Positions 10,106 to 22,262 of a stretch of 64,000 bases of DNA are shown in pieces; the first letter of the stretch is position 1; each line of letters opens with the position of its first letter. Position numbers and translations under genes: made by a program. The notes under the pieces are model-generated. The model was not told where the DNA came from. It searched no databases and saw only the letters and a list, made by a program, of their open reading frames with translations. The stretch comes from Puccinia triticina (lineage: Eukaryota; Basidiomycota; Pucciniomycetes; Pucciniales; Pucciniaceae): positions 4,030,001-4,094,000 of the forward strand of contig NC_070570.1 in assembly GCF_026914185.1 (NCBI RefSeq), written 5' to 3'.

Positions 10106-12937
10106 CCGGTCTTTCTGCTGCGATTGTCCAGTCCAGATCAGCAAGTAAGTTCCTTTTTGTTTGTTTTGTTTGTTTCTGATCAATCGATCGATTCAAATAT
10201 CATCATATTGATTGTTCTCATTGCCCTGATGCCCCACATGTACTCTTTTCACTGGTGGCTTCACTGTATGCTTGATGATAAAGCAAACCAGGTTGACAGA
10301 AACAGGATTGGAGGCCAACCCTATCTTGTAACGTCAAATCAAAACGATCGACGTCCATTAATCGGCCCAGTCAATCCTCAAACCACAGGCTCATTTGCGA
10401 ACACAAATCACAACAACGTGAGTTCCTTGGATTGTTTATGGGTGCTTCCACCTTGCCCATCAACTGTCCTAGATAAAAAACCAAGGAATCATCTAACAAC
10501 AGGATGTACATACATAGTGAACTGACCAACAACTTCCCTCCAGTTTGAAAACAGACCCCTGCGGGATGGGTTGAACCTCAAAAACAGTCAAGCAAGAACA
10601 ATATTGACTTCAAATCCAAATCAACACGCACACCAACAAGCTCATCATCTTGATCATTGTCAGCAACAGCCCAGCACTCGATTTGTCTTCCAATCAAACA
10701 ATCATCCGCTCGCGGCAACCGGGCCGTATGCTCATCTTCAACCTCAAGCCAACAGTATGTAACTCCTCTTGTGCTCATCTAAGCATGCCCTTCTCCTTCT
10801 TTGGGAGAGGGGGTCCTTTCACGCACTAATCTTGATACCAATTGTTTCTTTCAACATCCTCAAGACATCGGTCACCCTGTTCCCCTCCCAACCAACCGCT
10901 TGCCACCAGCCATGCTGTTGGATATCAAACCAATCAATCAAAAGCACTCAGGCTTTGTTCTAGCAAACAATCAACAACGACAGCCCCCTTTTCATGATCC
11001 CATCTTGGGGGGGGGGGGCAAACATCGCTCTGCCACACTGGCCTGTTGGGCAGAGCTCTGTAGCTAGGCCTCTGCATCCCCTTCTGAATCGACCATTGGC
11101 AGCTATGTTGAATGCAATGCGCCAGTTTCAATCACCAAACTCTTTGCATCCACAAAATCGATAAAGCAGCCAATCAACAAGTGGAATCCCCCACAAGTAA
11201 GCCTTCCTGAGATTTCAAGGCCATCAATGAGGAGGTCCAGGTACTTGGTTTTTTGCTTACAGTTCTTTGTTCTTCAGCAACAGATCATCCAACGTTTGTG
11301 GTCAAACATCAGCTCCACCCGGCCGCAAGCAGACCCCGCTGCGTTTACCAAATAGTTTGCTAGACCTATCACTTCCTGGTACTATACCGTCTGGGTGTGG
11401 TGCACATCACCCGCAGAATCCAGCTCATAAGCAAACAACCGACACAGAAAACGCTGACGATCTTCAGGATGCCGGTCAAAAGTACAAACTGAATATTTAT
11501 TTCCTGCTTTTTATATCATCTCTATCCCGTCATTCTATTATTCTCTCTTGCTCTGGTTTTCCATTGGTTCAGGGGGCAAGCATACTTTGCACCCGGCCAT
11601 CCCCCCCTTCTTTTCTTTTTTTATCAATCAATTGTTTGATTAGTAGCATGTGTGCTGGGGGCAAGCATAGTTTGCACCTGCACTCGGCTACAACCCCTTA
11701 AAATTCCACCAATTACTTTGTTTTCTGCTTTTGATCAATCAACAACTGACGTCGGTCCATTGTTCTTTTGAATAGGATTAGGAAGCAAATTTGTCCGAAT
11801 AGAGCCGCCGCCCAATGGGCCAGATACCGAGCTAAAGCAGAGATCTCTTTTGTTGTTCCTACTGAAGATGATGAAAGCCCCAAGGAAATAGAAAATTTAA
11901 ATCAGACAATCACGGCCTCCTTGGGTTCCAAACCCACGTTCTACTACTTTGTTCCCCCCAAACGTCGACACGATCCAAACCCCAGTGAACTTCTGACCTC
12001 ACAAGCAACCTTGAAAGCCTCCTATTACGACCTCTCCTTTGGAACTTGCGTCATTGCTCCAAGAAATGGCCTAGGTTTCTGCAAGTTTCAAACCATTCCA
12101 TTCTCCTCAATGTTGCCCAAGGAACTTCAAGGCTGGGAAAAGCTCGTATGCTTTTTCCTTGATCAAACCAACTTTGTGGGTCCGGTGAAGAATAATGGGC
12201 CTCTTATGGGTGGTTGAATCTGGGCATGTGGATGGAGGAAGGGAATGAAACAGGAAGGATTTGGACGCTATTGCTCTGTTGGTCGACTTGCTGCGATGAT
12301 CAGGAAATGTAGATATAACGATCAAGACAAGGCTGTGGCGTATCAAGAGGCCAACGAATGGATTGCAACACATCTTCAAGAACTTGCTGCCCGTGCATTC
12401 AAGGAGTATTGAGACGCATTGATCAACGCCAACCTCCCTTCAATGGCGCATATGGAGTACCTGACACCTTACAACATGTTTGACTTTGCATCTTTTTTCA
12501 CTTTCACAATGCACAATTTCTTCAACGGTCCACACACAGACACCAACATCAACACCTGGACTCTAGTTTGCTGGATTCTGATCTTCAACCCCAGCAAATC
12601 AAATTTGGATGATCCAATTTTGGCTGACAACGGTTTTGACATGATTGGTGGTCAATTCACTTTCCGTGACTTTCAGGTCTATATTGACCTGCATAAGGTG
12701 GTTGGTGTCACTATGTGTGTCTTCAGGTCAGGCACTGATACACACCAGACTTTGGATGGTTGCTCTCCTTCTGATAAGTATACCAGGATTGGTTTCTCCT
12801 GCCAGATGTCTGAAAAGATGTCAAATGCAGTGGTGGCTTACATTCAGTCCAATACAAAGATAGCTGGACAGAAGCAGCAGATCCAAGATGCTCAAAATCA
12901 CATTGCCAAACAGAATTCAAAAAAATCTCAAAAATAA
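10106..12937 (+). pseudogene. Tet-like (TET/JBP family) 2OG-Fe(II) dioxygenase, broken
   Basis: This family oxidises methylated bases in nucleic acids, using Fe(II) and 2-oxoglutarate. The main exon starts after TTTTGAATAG at 11776 and stays in one frame to the TAA at 12937, broken by TGA at 12215-12217 and 12410-12412. Visible are the iron-binding His-x-Asp (His 12533, Asp 12539, in NGPHTDTN), a distal His at 12743 (GTDTHQT) and a 2OG-binding-type Arg at 12785 (KYTRIGF). The spacing suits the double-stranded beta-helix fold. YYDLSFGTCVIAPR upstream is typical of the Puccinia Tet-like family as I know it. Upstream Gln/Asn/Pro-rich exon pieces with donors near 10145, 10419, 10756 and 11475 suggest a multi-exon N-terminus. 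The gypsy-1 LTR cuts the 5' end. Confidence 0.75.
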
Positions 12938-13735
12938 ACTACATGTCTTGTTTCTTCTATCTTTTTCATGCTTTCCATCTCTCTCTTGGCTGGAATCCCC
13001 AGTGTACTATTGGTATTTTGTTTGATCATTCTGATTCTTTATAGTTTTAATTGCACTGAAAACAAATTGCCTGTCAGCTTCATTTTTTTGTGAAATAAAT
13101 ATCAAGGGTTTCACATCAAATGTTCCAATCCTCAACCTCACATTAAATAGGTACCACTTGGCTAGACTACATTCTGATAAATTTTTGCTTGCTGCCAAGG
13201 TCACTGCAAATAAATAAGTGCTGTTTGGAAAGGCCATTTGTAAGTTGACCATGGATACTCCTGGGAGCAAGCTGTGTGAATTCTCAAGTAATTCACCAAA
13301 ATATGTCTAGGTTGTGAGAAGAGTTTGTTGAAAGGCTGAATAGAATAGGTAAGCAGACAAGCTTCCAGGATTGTTTTGATTGTTTTGTGGTGATTTGAGT
13401 TGTAAGGGGTGGTTATCAGGACCAAGTTTGAAAATCTTGATAGCTTGCCTAGATACATAGAATGGGTTTAATGGGATACAAAAGCATAAGATTGTAGATC
13501 ATAAGCACTGGTGGGGAAAAAATGATGACACAGCAAGGTTCACATAATTACACCTTGAGGAGATTGGAGATGGTGAGAAGATGGAAGCATCTTCTCACCT
13601 TGGGTGTTCATTTTATTTCCGCAGAAACAGGATAGATGTGAGTGAGACACAGCATTGGATTGTGGGAAAGGGAAGGTGTGTACGCATTTGCCCTGATGTG
13701 GAAATCTATTTGGTCCAGGGGAGTGAAATTGGTTG
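12938..13735. other. Intergenic, no gene seen
   Basis: The stretch is A/T-rich, with only short ORFs on either strand and no recognisable motif. It separates the dioxygenase gene from the first 36-bp palindrome. Confidence 0.5.
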
Positions 13736-13771
13736 TGTCACACAAACGTACGGCCGTACGTTTGTGTGACA
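13736..13771. repeat. 36-bp perfect palindrome, copy 1
   Basis: The left arm is TGTCACACAAACGTACGG and the right arm is its exact reverse complement with no loop. The same sequence recurs at 40380 and 50288. It lies between the dioxygenase gene and gene C. Confidence 0.95.
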
Positions 13772-14159
13772 AAATGGGTGCACCACTCCGCTTGCAGGGA
13801 AGATATTTTCTTCTGCTGCAGCCAAATACATGCATGAACCAAAGAGATCATCCTGGTGGTAGATCCAACAAAGGCCATAGTTGGCCAAGTTTGGTCAATT
13901 ACCCCCTTGTCCTGCAAACTACAAAATCAACACTCATCCCCGCATCATACAAATGCATGTGGCATGTGATGGGACAAGTAACTTTATTGGTGTTTGGTTC
14001 ATATTTGTGCCCAAGCTGTTACATAGGTAGCTGAAAGGGATGATGCAGAACTCAATTGTGATAATTTACATAATAGAATTCCTTTGTTCTTGCCTGGGTG
14101 TGGGGGTGGATAGCCTTTCATAAGATAATGATGAAGGGGATTGGTGGTGAAATAGCTTC

Positions 14160-16110
14160 TTGACAGAATTCTGTGCACGAAGAGAGTGGTTCAGAAAAAT
14201 TATAAGAGATGGGAGCTTTGCCCACAAATCATTCCCACCATGCCATCATCCTTCAACTCGTAAATCCACCAATTCACAATCAAAAGTAGTATTTGGATAT
14301 CCACTCACAATGCTTGATTATGTTGGTAATATTCACATGTCTTTGACCCAACTCTGCTCAATCACCATTGTTGGTAAGGAGTAGAGATGGCAAACGGGTA
14401 CCCGCGCGGCGGTACCCGGCACCCGCCGGCGGGTACTCATCAGGGTCGCGGGTACCGCCGCCGCGGGTGCCAAGTACGGGTACGGGTGTTGGTTTTTGTG
14501 TGATTTTTAGGCGGGTACCCGGGTACCGCCGCTTGATACCCGCCAATACTGCTACCTCTTTTCCGCTGTGTATGTCCCCGACCCCCTTCTGGTGCAAGTC
14601 CTGTGTGATATCCCCGGCTGCAGCGCCACCAGCTTGCCGAGAGGGATTAGGGATTCCTCTTGGCGAGCAGGTATACGCCCACCAGCCCGCCAAGAGGGAT
14701 TCCTCTTGGCGAGCAGGTATGCACACACCAGCTCGCCGAGAGGTCGGAGAGCAGGTATGCACACACCAGCTCGCCGAGAGGTCGGAGAGCAGGTGTACAC
14801 ACACCAGCTCGCCGAGAGGGATTCCTCTTGGCGAGCACTGGTATACACACACCAGCTCGCCGAGAGGGATTCCTCTCGGCGAGCAGGTATACACCCACCA
14901 GCTCGCCAAGAGGAATGCCTCTCGGCGAGCTGGTGTGTGTATACCAGTGCTCGCCAAGAGAAATCTCTCTCGGCGAGCAGGTATAAATCCTCTCTCGGCG
15001 GCAGGTATACTGATACCAGCTCGCAGAAGCCCGAGAGGGATCCCTCTCGGCGAGCAGGCACATATCTACAAAAAACAACTTGGCGGGTACCGCCGGTACC
15101 CGCCAGAAAGACCCGGGTACCGCCGCCGCGGGTGCCAAGTACGGGTAAGGGTATCTGTTTTGGGCCAAAAAAGCAGGCGGTACCCGGACACGCGGCGGGT
15201 ACCCGGGTACCGATTGCCATCTCTAGTAAGGAGATACACATGGTCAACTGTGTTGCCAGTCCCAACGTAGTTAAATATATATCAGATTCTGAGACAGCTC
15301 AATTCCATATAGTACTCAAGACATACAGCTCCATATTCCCACCTCTCCTGCTTGATAGAGATACCCAAGTTTTCATCTCCGGACATGTTGCAGCCTCATC
15401 TGCAACTTCTCATCCAAGAATTGATGTGCCACCTGGTTCCTGGATTGCACATAAGGGGGATCTTGAGGTGTTGGTTGGAAGCCAAGTCCAGAAAGCCCTT
15501 GTTTCCGGAAGCGTTTATGTATTGAAGGTCTTTTGGAACCGCGGGAACCAGTGGAACAGCTATGTCAGAGTTTTGGACTCCTCCCTTGGAAAGGTGTTTC
15601 CTTTATAAATATTGATGCTGCCTTTTGTGATGATTGACTGAGGATTGCCGTTTTTTTGGGGGGGGGAATACCTATTCCTTTCCTTGAATTTCATCAGAAG
15701 CTGAATGTTCAACTATCCGCCCGGAATGCAACCACATTGCAAGGAATTCAGAAGCTGGAACGTGGTGACTGGATACAAGTTCAGGGGTGCAGTGCGCAAG
15801 GGCTTGCCCAAGAAGATGGGGTGTTCAAGGTGAAGGTCAGTTTGTTATACACAAAAAACTATCCTTTTATATCCGAAAAAGCCAGAGCTAACTGGGTGAA
15901 AAATGGTTTCTGGGAAAGATTGATGTCTTTGTAGTTTTGAGGCGCTGCCAGTCAACTCCCTATGTTCTCAGAAAGGATCCGAAGAAGAGGTTCAACTTGA
16001 AAGTGGACAATTGGAAGCCGGAGAAGAAGGAAAAGAAAAGAGGAGGAAAGAAGCTACCCCCCAGGCGGTTTTTCAGACAGTCAAGATTTTCAACAAAAAA
16101 TGAAATCTGA
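14160..16110 (+). pseudogene. Gene C, unknown function, interrupted by a hAT-type element
   Basis: The open frame from 14160 meets the terminal TAG of the hAT-type element at 14382. Past the element the same frame resumes at 15234 (IHMVNCVASPNVV) and runs to 15608. The element plus its duplicated target adds 852 bases, a multiple of three, so the two halves belong to one ORF. Further coding stretches follow at about 15680-15830 (GDWIQVQG) and about 15900-16110, ending in a Lys/Arg-rich tail (KKEKKRGGKK). The protein looks beta-rich before the basic tail. No family was recognised; an OB-fold nucleic-acid binder is a guess. Exon limits in the second half are not fixed. Confidence 0.5.
14382..15225. 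mobile_element. Non-autonomous hAT-type element with 8-bp target duplication
   Basis: The ends read TAGAGATGGCAA and its inverse, TTGCCATCTCTA. The flanks carry the identical octamer GTAAGGAG (14374-14381 and 15226-15233). An 8-bp duplication and this terminus are typical of hAT elements. The 844-bp interior codes for nothing credible. It has GC-rich subterminal blocks built on GGGTACC and a tandem series of roughly 45-bp units around CTCGCCGAGAGG...CTTGGCGAGC, each able to fold back. Long ORFs on both strands here (up to 346 codons) are products of that repeat. Confidence 0.9.
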
Positions 16111-17418
16111 TCTTGTGCAAATTCCACTTTGCCCAGACCCAGACAGATCTTGTTTGAAATGGCAAATAGGATTTTTACTTAAGTTTGTTAGTTGTCATTG
16201 TCTGCACCTCTTGGTAAAAGTTCTCTCACCTTCCCAAAAGAACCCGGTCCAGTGCAGGTCAAATTCATAAGATAGCCTCAGATTCTATTCCAATTATGAT
16301 ATATTGTGTTGATGTCTACTTGTGTACTTGGGTGAATCATTCTCAACAAGAGCCTTTCAAGACAGAAATGTCATTTTTTTGAGACAAACCGTTTTCAACA
16401 GGGAGGTCAACGGGATTCAAAATCTTTACTGATCTAATCCCCCTGCCGCATCAAAAATACACAATGTATATAAATGAATTGCATTGTTTGAGGTGGAACT
16501 ACAACTGATTGTGGTGATGGTAGCAATTCAGATGGCTAAATGTGTAACACAGCAAATCAGGTGGAATCCAGCAAGAAATTGTGTTGCACCGTGACTACCT
16601 TGTTGTTTACCTGATTGATGGGAAGGTCTGGTGAGAAGCATTAATCATCAGTTTTGTTAGAATTTTCTCATTTCTAAGACATTGCAGTCTCAACTTGGTG
16701 GAGGCTTGTGGCTCCCATGATGACCCAGGTGTTAGGTGATGCCCCTGGGTCCAAGTCCAGCAACATTCTTATACCAGGAGTTTTGTACAGCAGCTTTTTG
16801 TTTCTTTAGCCTGGCTGAGGACTCCAGTGCTTACAGTTGCTTTCTGAGGACTCCAGTGCTTACAGTTGCTTTTTTCAGCTTTCCCAGTTGAAGCATTAGT
16901 CTTGGTTTTTTTATTCAGGTCATTCTTGACTGGCAGAACTGCAACATGATGTTGGCCGCTTGTCATGCCAATAGATCTTTGTTTGAATTGACTCTCACCT
17001 TTGATGTTGAGTGATAGCACCCTTGTTCAGTGACATTGCAATAAGCAAATTGTGTTCTGTTTTCATACTACCAAATCTGTATCCGCATCCACGTAGGTGC
17101 AATCAGTCTTTTCAGCTTTTGGGCAGGGCTGCCCCGGATTTTGCTAGGCTTGCCACTTGCGGCAGATGGCTTTGATTGCAGCAAATTTCTCACAATGTCA
17201 GGCCAGTTATGGTCACCTGATCTCACCCAAATCAGGGTGTAATTGTTGTTCTAGGCATTGACACCATGGAAAATCTATCAGTACAATTGTATTTCAAGGC
17301 GTGGTGGGTTGGGAAAGAATCAATTCATGCAGCCGAGGTGGGTACTCATGGGATTGAAAAAAAAAAGGCAACAAGGAGCAGGTTAACAATATGAAAACAA
17401 AAACATATATATTAGAGA
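16111..17418. other. Intergenic between converging gene C and gene A
   Basis: There is no credible gene. A 29-base unit (TGAGGACTCCAGTGCTTAC...) is repeated twice in tandem at about 16816-16873. The only ORF of note on the minus strand (16769-17020) is largely a translation of that repeat. Confidence 0.5.
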
Positions 17419-19363
17419 TTATTTGTCAGTAATCTGAGAGGAGGAATGGGAGATTAGGAATGGGCTGGTGGGTTGCTTGTGTTGCCATTGTTTTAGGAAA
17501 TCAGTGGTAATGGCTTCTGCAAGTTCAGTCCAAGTGGGTGGTTTGTGGAGCGTTGAGATCTTGTTTGGTGACTGGAAAGCTGGTTGGAACAGTCGAACAA
17601 TATAAGCAGAGAGATTCTTCCATATTGGTTCTTCAGGGGTGTGTTGGGCCACAGAGTTGTCCATGATGATTGACATTGCCTGAACAAAAGACATACATTC
17701 CAAGACAGGAGCAGTGCGGTGGTCCCGGGAGGCAATGAAGAGTCCCTGAACACCAGCTAGTAAGAAATATATCAGAGATTGAAAGTTTTGCCTTGACTGA
17801 ATGGCTTGGAGTCGCTTAGCTGATTCATCCTTCTGGTCCGTCAAGGATGAATCCTCCTTGGTTCTTGTGGTGAGTGCAACAGAGTCGCCAGGTTTCTTGG
17901 TGGAGCTTTGAGTTGTACGTGAAATTTTCTTCCTCTGGGTGCCTGTGAGAGGTTGTTGGCTGAGACCGTGTGTTTGGAAGATGACATACCCCATGAAAAC
18001 ATCAATAATCATGTTACAAAATGTGTGGAGTACGTTGACAGAGTGAGATCGTGGAATAACATCTGATTCAGTGGTTGGGATGTTCTGATCAGTTGAATTA
18101 AATGTTGAGGATGAGTTCTTGAGATTTTCTAGGTGATCAAGGACTTGGACTGCCTGTGTGATCTCATCCTCATCTTCAGCGGTTTCAGGTGGCGGTGGTT
18201 TGTAAAGGTTTTCAGCCATGAGTTCAATGGAGGCTGCAACAATCTTGGCCCAGCTGGAAATGAAATTAGCTGGAGGGTTTTGAAGCCAGACAAGGAACCG
18301 GACAAGAGTTGACTCAGGATGTGGTGTCTTGACGAACGGTGAGATGATTTCGTGGGGCTGGAGGTTTTCATCCTTATTTGAAAATCTGGAAAGAAGTGGG
18401 AAGTCGATGATATTGGGACAGTCCCACTGCTCATTGGTTGATGGTCCTAGAAATTCTGGGGCTGAAAAAGGAAAAGAAATAAGATGATGTATAAAAAGGA
18501 GTAGGATACTGCAGCAAAAAAACTTACCCAGAGAGCTAATGTTCTTGATCCACAATGAGTACAAGAAAGATGTCCTTGCAAAATGGAAGTCAGGGCTTTG
18601 AGGTGCCTTGGTTTCCATTGATCTGGCTCGGAACTGGACCAGTTTGGATAGAGATTTCCACATATCCTGATACTTATTCCAGTTGGGTTTTACCCCGTCG
18701 AGTTCCTGATGGAGCTTGACCAGCTTGATTCTAACATCAACCAACTTGATGATTGTAAGGTTGCTGTTGGTGAGAGGGGTGGATGTATTGTTGGGAAGCT
18801 TGTCTCCTGTTTCAAGAGGGTTGTTTGTGGTAGGTGCCGCAGATTCTGAATTGGTGGTGGGCTGTGGTGGCACATTGGAAGGAGTTTGTGGTGGTTTATT
18901 TTTGTGTGGGAGAGAGCTTGTGGAGGCAGATGGGCCGCCAGGTGTTTGAGATGGTGGATGCGGGCTAGGGAGGAGAGAGGTAGGGATTGAGTTTAGTCGC
19001 TCCTGTTTGGGTGGTACCAGCTCAGACAGTGGATTGGGAGGTGGAACTGAGGAAGGATCCAGAAGTGGGTCAGCTGGTGCGTTGGTTTGACCTTTATCGC
19101 TGGCTGGAATTTCAGAATGTTGGTGCTGTTTTTCCAAGCTATGCTGAACGTCGTTGAGTATTGATTCAGCAGGTTGACCGCTAGACACATTGGGAGCTGG
19201 CTGGGGAGGAGGTGCTGTTGGGTCAGAACCTATGGGGCCGGTGACTGTTGGTGAAGAATCGGGCTTTGGGTTCAACAAGTCGACTGGTTTGACTGAGTTA
19301 CCCTTGCTTGTTTTTGGCTTCTTCCTGGTAGGCTGCTTGGAAGCGGTTGAGGTTGTGGGCAGT
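17419..19363 (-). pseudogene. Gene A, C-terminal part, unknown function
   Basis: The minus-strand frame is open from the LTR junction at 19363 to the stop at 17419. The first 200 or so residues are Pro/Ser/Thr-rich, then comes a mostly helical region (QELDGVKPNWNKYQDMWKSL; WLQNPPANFISSWAKI; LTERS-poor C-terminus with FLKQWQHKQP). An intron at 18462-18527 (66 bp, GTAAGT...TTTTCAG) leaves the frame unchanged. The apparent start at 19470 lies inside the LTR and is an accident. The true N-terminus is at 39071-39676: removing the composite retroelement and one 5-bp target copy joins the two parts in frame. No family was recognised; it looks like a lineage-specific fungal protein. Confidence 0.6.
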
Positions 19364-20094
19364 TTGGTATGCTTTATGGTATCCCATATACCAAAATCAA
19401 AATTTTCTGCTTTTTCTTCCTTATTTCTATTAGTTTTAATCTTAATCTCCCTTTTCCTCTTATCAATCACTTAATATTCCTCCAGATTTAGTTTCTAGGG
19501 ACAAATTCACCCCTAGTTTTGCCTTACAGAACACTCATAAGGGCACTCACTCAGAAGTTACATACTCTTACACACTCACAATACCCCTTACAACCTCAAA
19601 ACAGTTACACAATCCACATTTACAACACTTAGTTACACACACAGTTACATACATAGCTACATACATATTTACACATAGCTGCATCATCACTTACATACAT
19701 ACAGTGTACACATGCAGGCACTGCTCACTCCACAATATATTAGTCACCCTATAGTTTGGTTTTACACAAATTACAAAACACTTACACACAAAATAACAAC
19801 TCTACACAACACTCACATTACATAACACAAACCTCTGAAGGGTCCTCTTTGACCAACTATCATCTGGTTGAAGTCCAGACTCCTCACTCATAACACATTT
19901 TAGCAACTTCATCACACCCACTTTATAACAACAGTTATCTTTTGATAACACTCCACTATCACTACATTAAACCTGCCAATCTGAGATTGGTGGGCTTTTT
20001 TTAGTGTCTAGTGAACCAGGAAAGGCAGAGGTTTTCTCATACATCCCTTTCCGCACTCAGCAAAAGGTTCTCAGGAACACTTTTGAGCTTTACA
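19364..20094 (+). repeat. Left LTR of the composite element, promoter block missing
   Basis: It begins TTGGTATGC, where the right LTR has TGTGGTATGC, so one base of the canonical TG end is gone. It ends GAGCTTTACA. Compared with the right LTR it lacks about 405 bp between TGCAGGCACT and GCTCACTCC, which includes the TATA-like region. Confidence 0.8.
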
Positions 20095-20855
20095 AGGGAG
20101 TCCCCAACGTGATTAGAGGATCCTCTTGTTAGCAAGTGGCTCAATATACATCTTGAACTACTGTAGCAAAATTTTATTAGCATATTTTTAGTGAATTTAG
20201 TTAGTTTACGGCAGGAGAACTTATCTGTTTTTGGCGAAGTGCAAGGACCATATCTCCGTTTTAGCACTTCCAAATTAGTTTATACCAATAGTTTAGTAAA
20301 TAACCCTAGTACGAATCCGGATTAAATAGTTAAATACTTGACAAAATCACCTATCCAAGTTTATTAAAACCACAGTTTCACAGAAACTGACTTCATGGGT
20401 TCATGCTGCATTTCATTGAAATTGCAGGCAAAAGAAATTAAAAGTTTCAAATTTGTGTTTTTCAAATTTAAAAAGTTCAAGTTTGTTTTCTTGCTTGAGT
20501 TTAGAGTTTATGTTGTGTTTGAATTTAGAGTTTATGTTTTGTTTGAGTGTAAATTTTTGGTTTTGTTTGAGTTTATTTTATCTTTTGTATGTTTTGATTG
20601 TGGTCATATTTTTTGTTTTGTGTGAGTTTGAAGTTTAAATTTTAAAGTTTTGTTCAAGATTCAAATTTGTGTTTTTTAAAATCAAGAAGGAGCCTACTCA
20701 AATGACTAGGGGGCCTTCAGGGAGGGGGTGGGACAAAACCCAGATCCCCTGGGGGGACAGACAGCTTCCCCCTAGCCCTTTAAGTATTGGTCCCAGCTCG
20801 CACATGACACAAGGTCCCTGGGCCCTGACTGTAAATTTTAGGATGATACGAAGTG
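20095..20855. other. Leader-like and T-rich sequence after the left LTR
   Basis: There is no gene. About 20430-20690 is a T-rich stretch made of repeated TTTGAGTTTA/GTTTTGTTTGAG words. No clear tRNA primer-binding site follows the LTR end. Confidence 0.4.
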
Positions 20856-21602
20856 CACCTGAGATGACAATGTTTGAATCCTGTAAGAACAATGACGACG
20901 ACTTCTCCGACAAGACAGCAACACACCTGAGATGACAATGTTTGAATCCTGTAAGAACAATGACGACGACTTCTCCAACAAGACAGCAACACACCTGCGA
21001 TGACACAGGGATTATTTGATTTGAGTTTTGTTTTTGGTGATTATGAGGGACGCGCGCAAGAGGTTTTTATGTTAGTCTCTTCCTCACGAGTATGATGATG
21101 TAAACGCGTGATTTTATTGTAAAGCATGAAATAAAGAAAAGAATAAAACAATCATAAACTATAACAAAAATAGCGAACCTGAGATGACAATGTTTGAATC
21201 CTGTAAGAACAATGACAACGACTTCTCCGACAAGACAGCAACACACCTAGAAAAACAATAATGTAGGAAAAAGAACAAAGATAGACAAAAATAAGTGATT
21301 GATTAGATTGGTATTATATATACATTCATAATATAGAAAAGATGTGAAATAGCATACCTGCGATGACGCAGGGATTATTTGATTTGAGTTTTGTTTTTGG
21401 TGATTATGAGGGACGCGCGCAAGAGGTTTTTATGTCTAGATTTAACGGAAAGGATAGAAGGATAAACAAAGGATTGGAGAAAGAAAAAGGGGTGGATAAA
21501 GTTCGGATTAGTTTTGATTTGTTTGATGTGCGGATAACGTTAGTGATTGTTGATGTGCTTACTAGTCTCTTCCTCACGAGTATGATGATGTAAACGCGTG
21601 AG
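20856..21602. repeat. Nested tandem duplications
   Basis: A 71-bp unit starting ACCTGAGATGACAATG occurs at 20857 and 20928 in tandem and again near 21178. A second unit starting CTGCGATGAC (about 20996 and 21358) is also duplicated. In the second copy about 125 bp (roughly 21436-21562) lie between TTTTTATGT and TAGTCTCTTCC, while in the first copy these words are joined. Confidence 0.8.
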
Positions 21603-22015
21603 GAAAAGACCAGCAAGGTTGTGTGCGCATGAGTCGTTTTTGATGTGGAGTGAAAATCAAGGTTAGGTTTGCGACCGGTACTTTTTCTTGGATGCTAGTG
21701 AGAATTGGATGACTCGCTTTGATAGTTGCTGCGTATTCATAATGAGGTGTGTGGCTTATTCATAATCTAACACTGACATTCTTTGCACCTGCCTGAACAC
21801 AACTCTGTCGCCAGGGCCCTGCACCTGGGCAGACAAAATGCTGTCCTGTACACACTCGTCCGAGTGTTTACAGGTCAGCTTGAGAGGTTTACTCCTCTGG
21901 ATGACCAGTCAGGGACATCCAGGGTTGTTCCGAATCCGAGGAAGCCGGCTTCAAGCAGTCAGAATGTGCCCTCGCTTGCCGAGGAGGCTTCGACCTCCTT
22001 GGCGGTCTGCACATC
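21603..22015. other. No gene seen
   Basis: Mixed-composition sequence leading into a palindromic array. Short ORFs on both strands show no recognisable domain. Confidence 0.4.
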
Positions 22016-22262
22016 TCTGGATGACCGTTCAGACCGGCCATCGAGGGGGCTCATAGATCTGACTGGCCATCGAGGGAACTCACACCTCTCGATGGCCGGT
22101 TGACTGGTCTGACTGGCCATCGATGGGACTCAGATCTCCTTCCAATGACCAGTCTGCACCGGTCATCGAGGGGACTAAGATCTCCTCCCGATGACCGGTC
22201 TGTGCCGGTCGAGACATTGAGGGGACTCGGATCTCCGATGACCGGTCTGTGCCGGTCATAGC
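22016..22262. repeat. Array of palindromic GATGACCGGT units, copy 1
   Basis: Units built on GATGACCGGTCTGTGCCGGTC and its complement, spaced by GAGGGGACTCAGATCTCC-like linkers, repeat several times. Each unit can fold into a hairpin. Related arrays lie at 24917-25212 and 62190-62930. Confidence 0.85.

Noticed and set aside
14358..15608. Several long ORFs on both strands (up to 346 codons) with repeated ARREG/SASWCVYT-like text
   Set aside because: They are translations of the palindromic tandem repeat in the hAT-type element; strand-symmetric ORFs follow from the self-complementary unit. Only the part after 15234 belongs to gene C.
19364..19470. Start of the 683-codon minus-strand ORF
   Set aside because: These 35 codons lie in the LTR, whose other copy (37935-38042) gives the same peptide. 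The gene's real 5' part is at 39071-39676.
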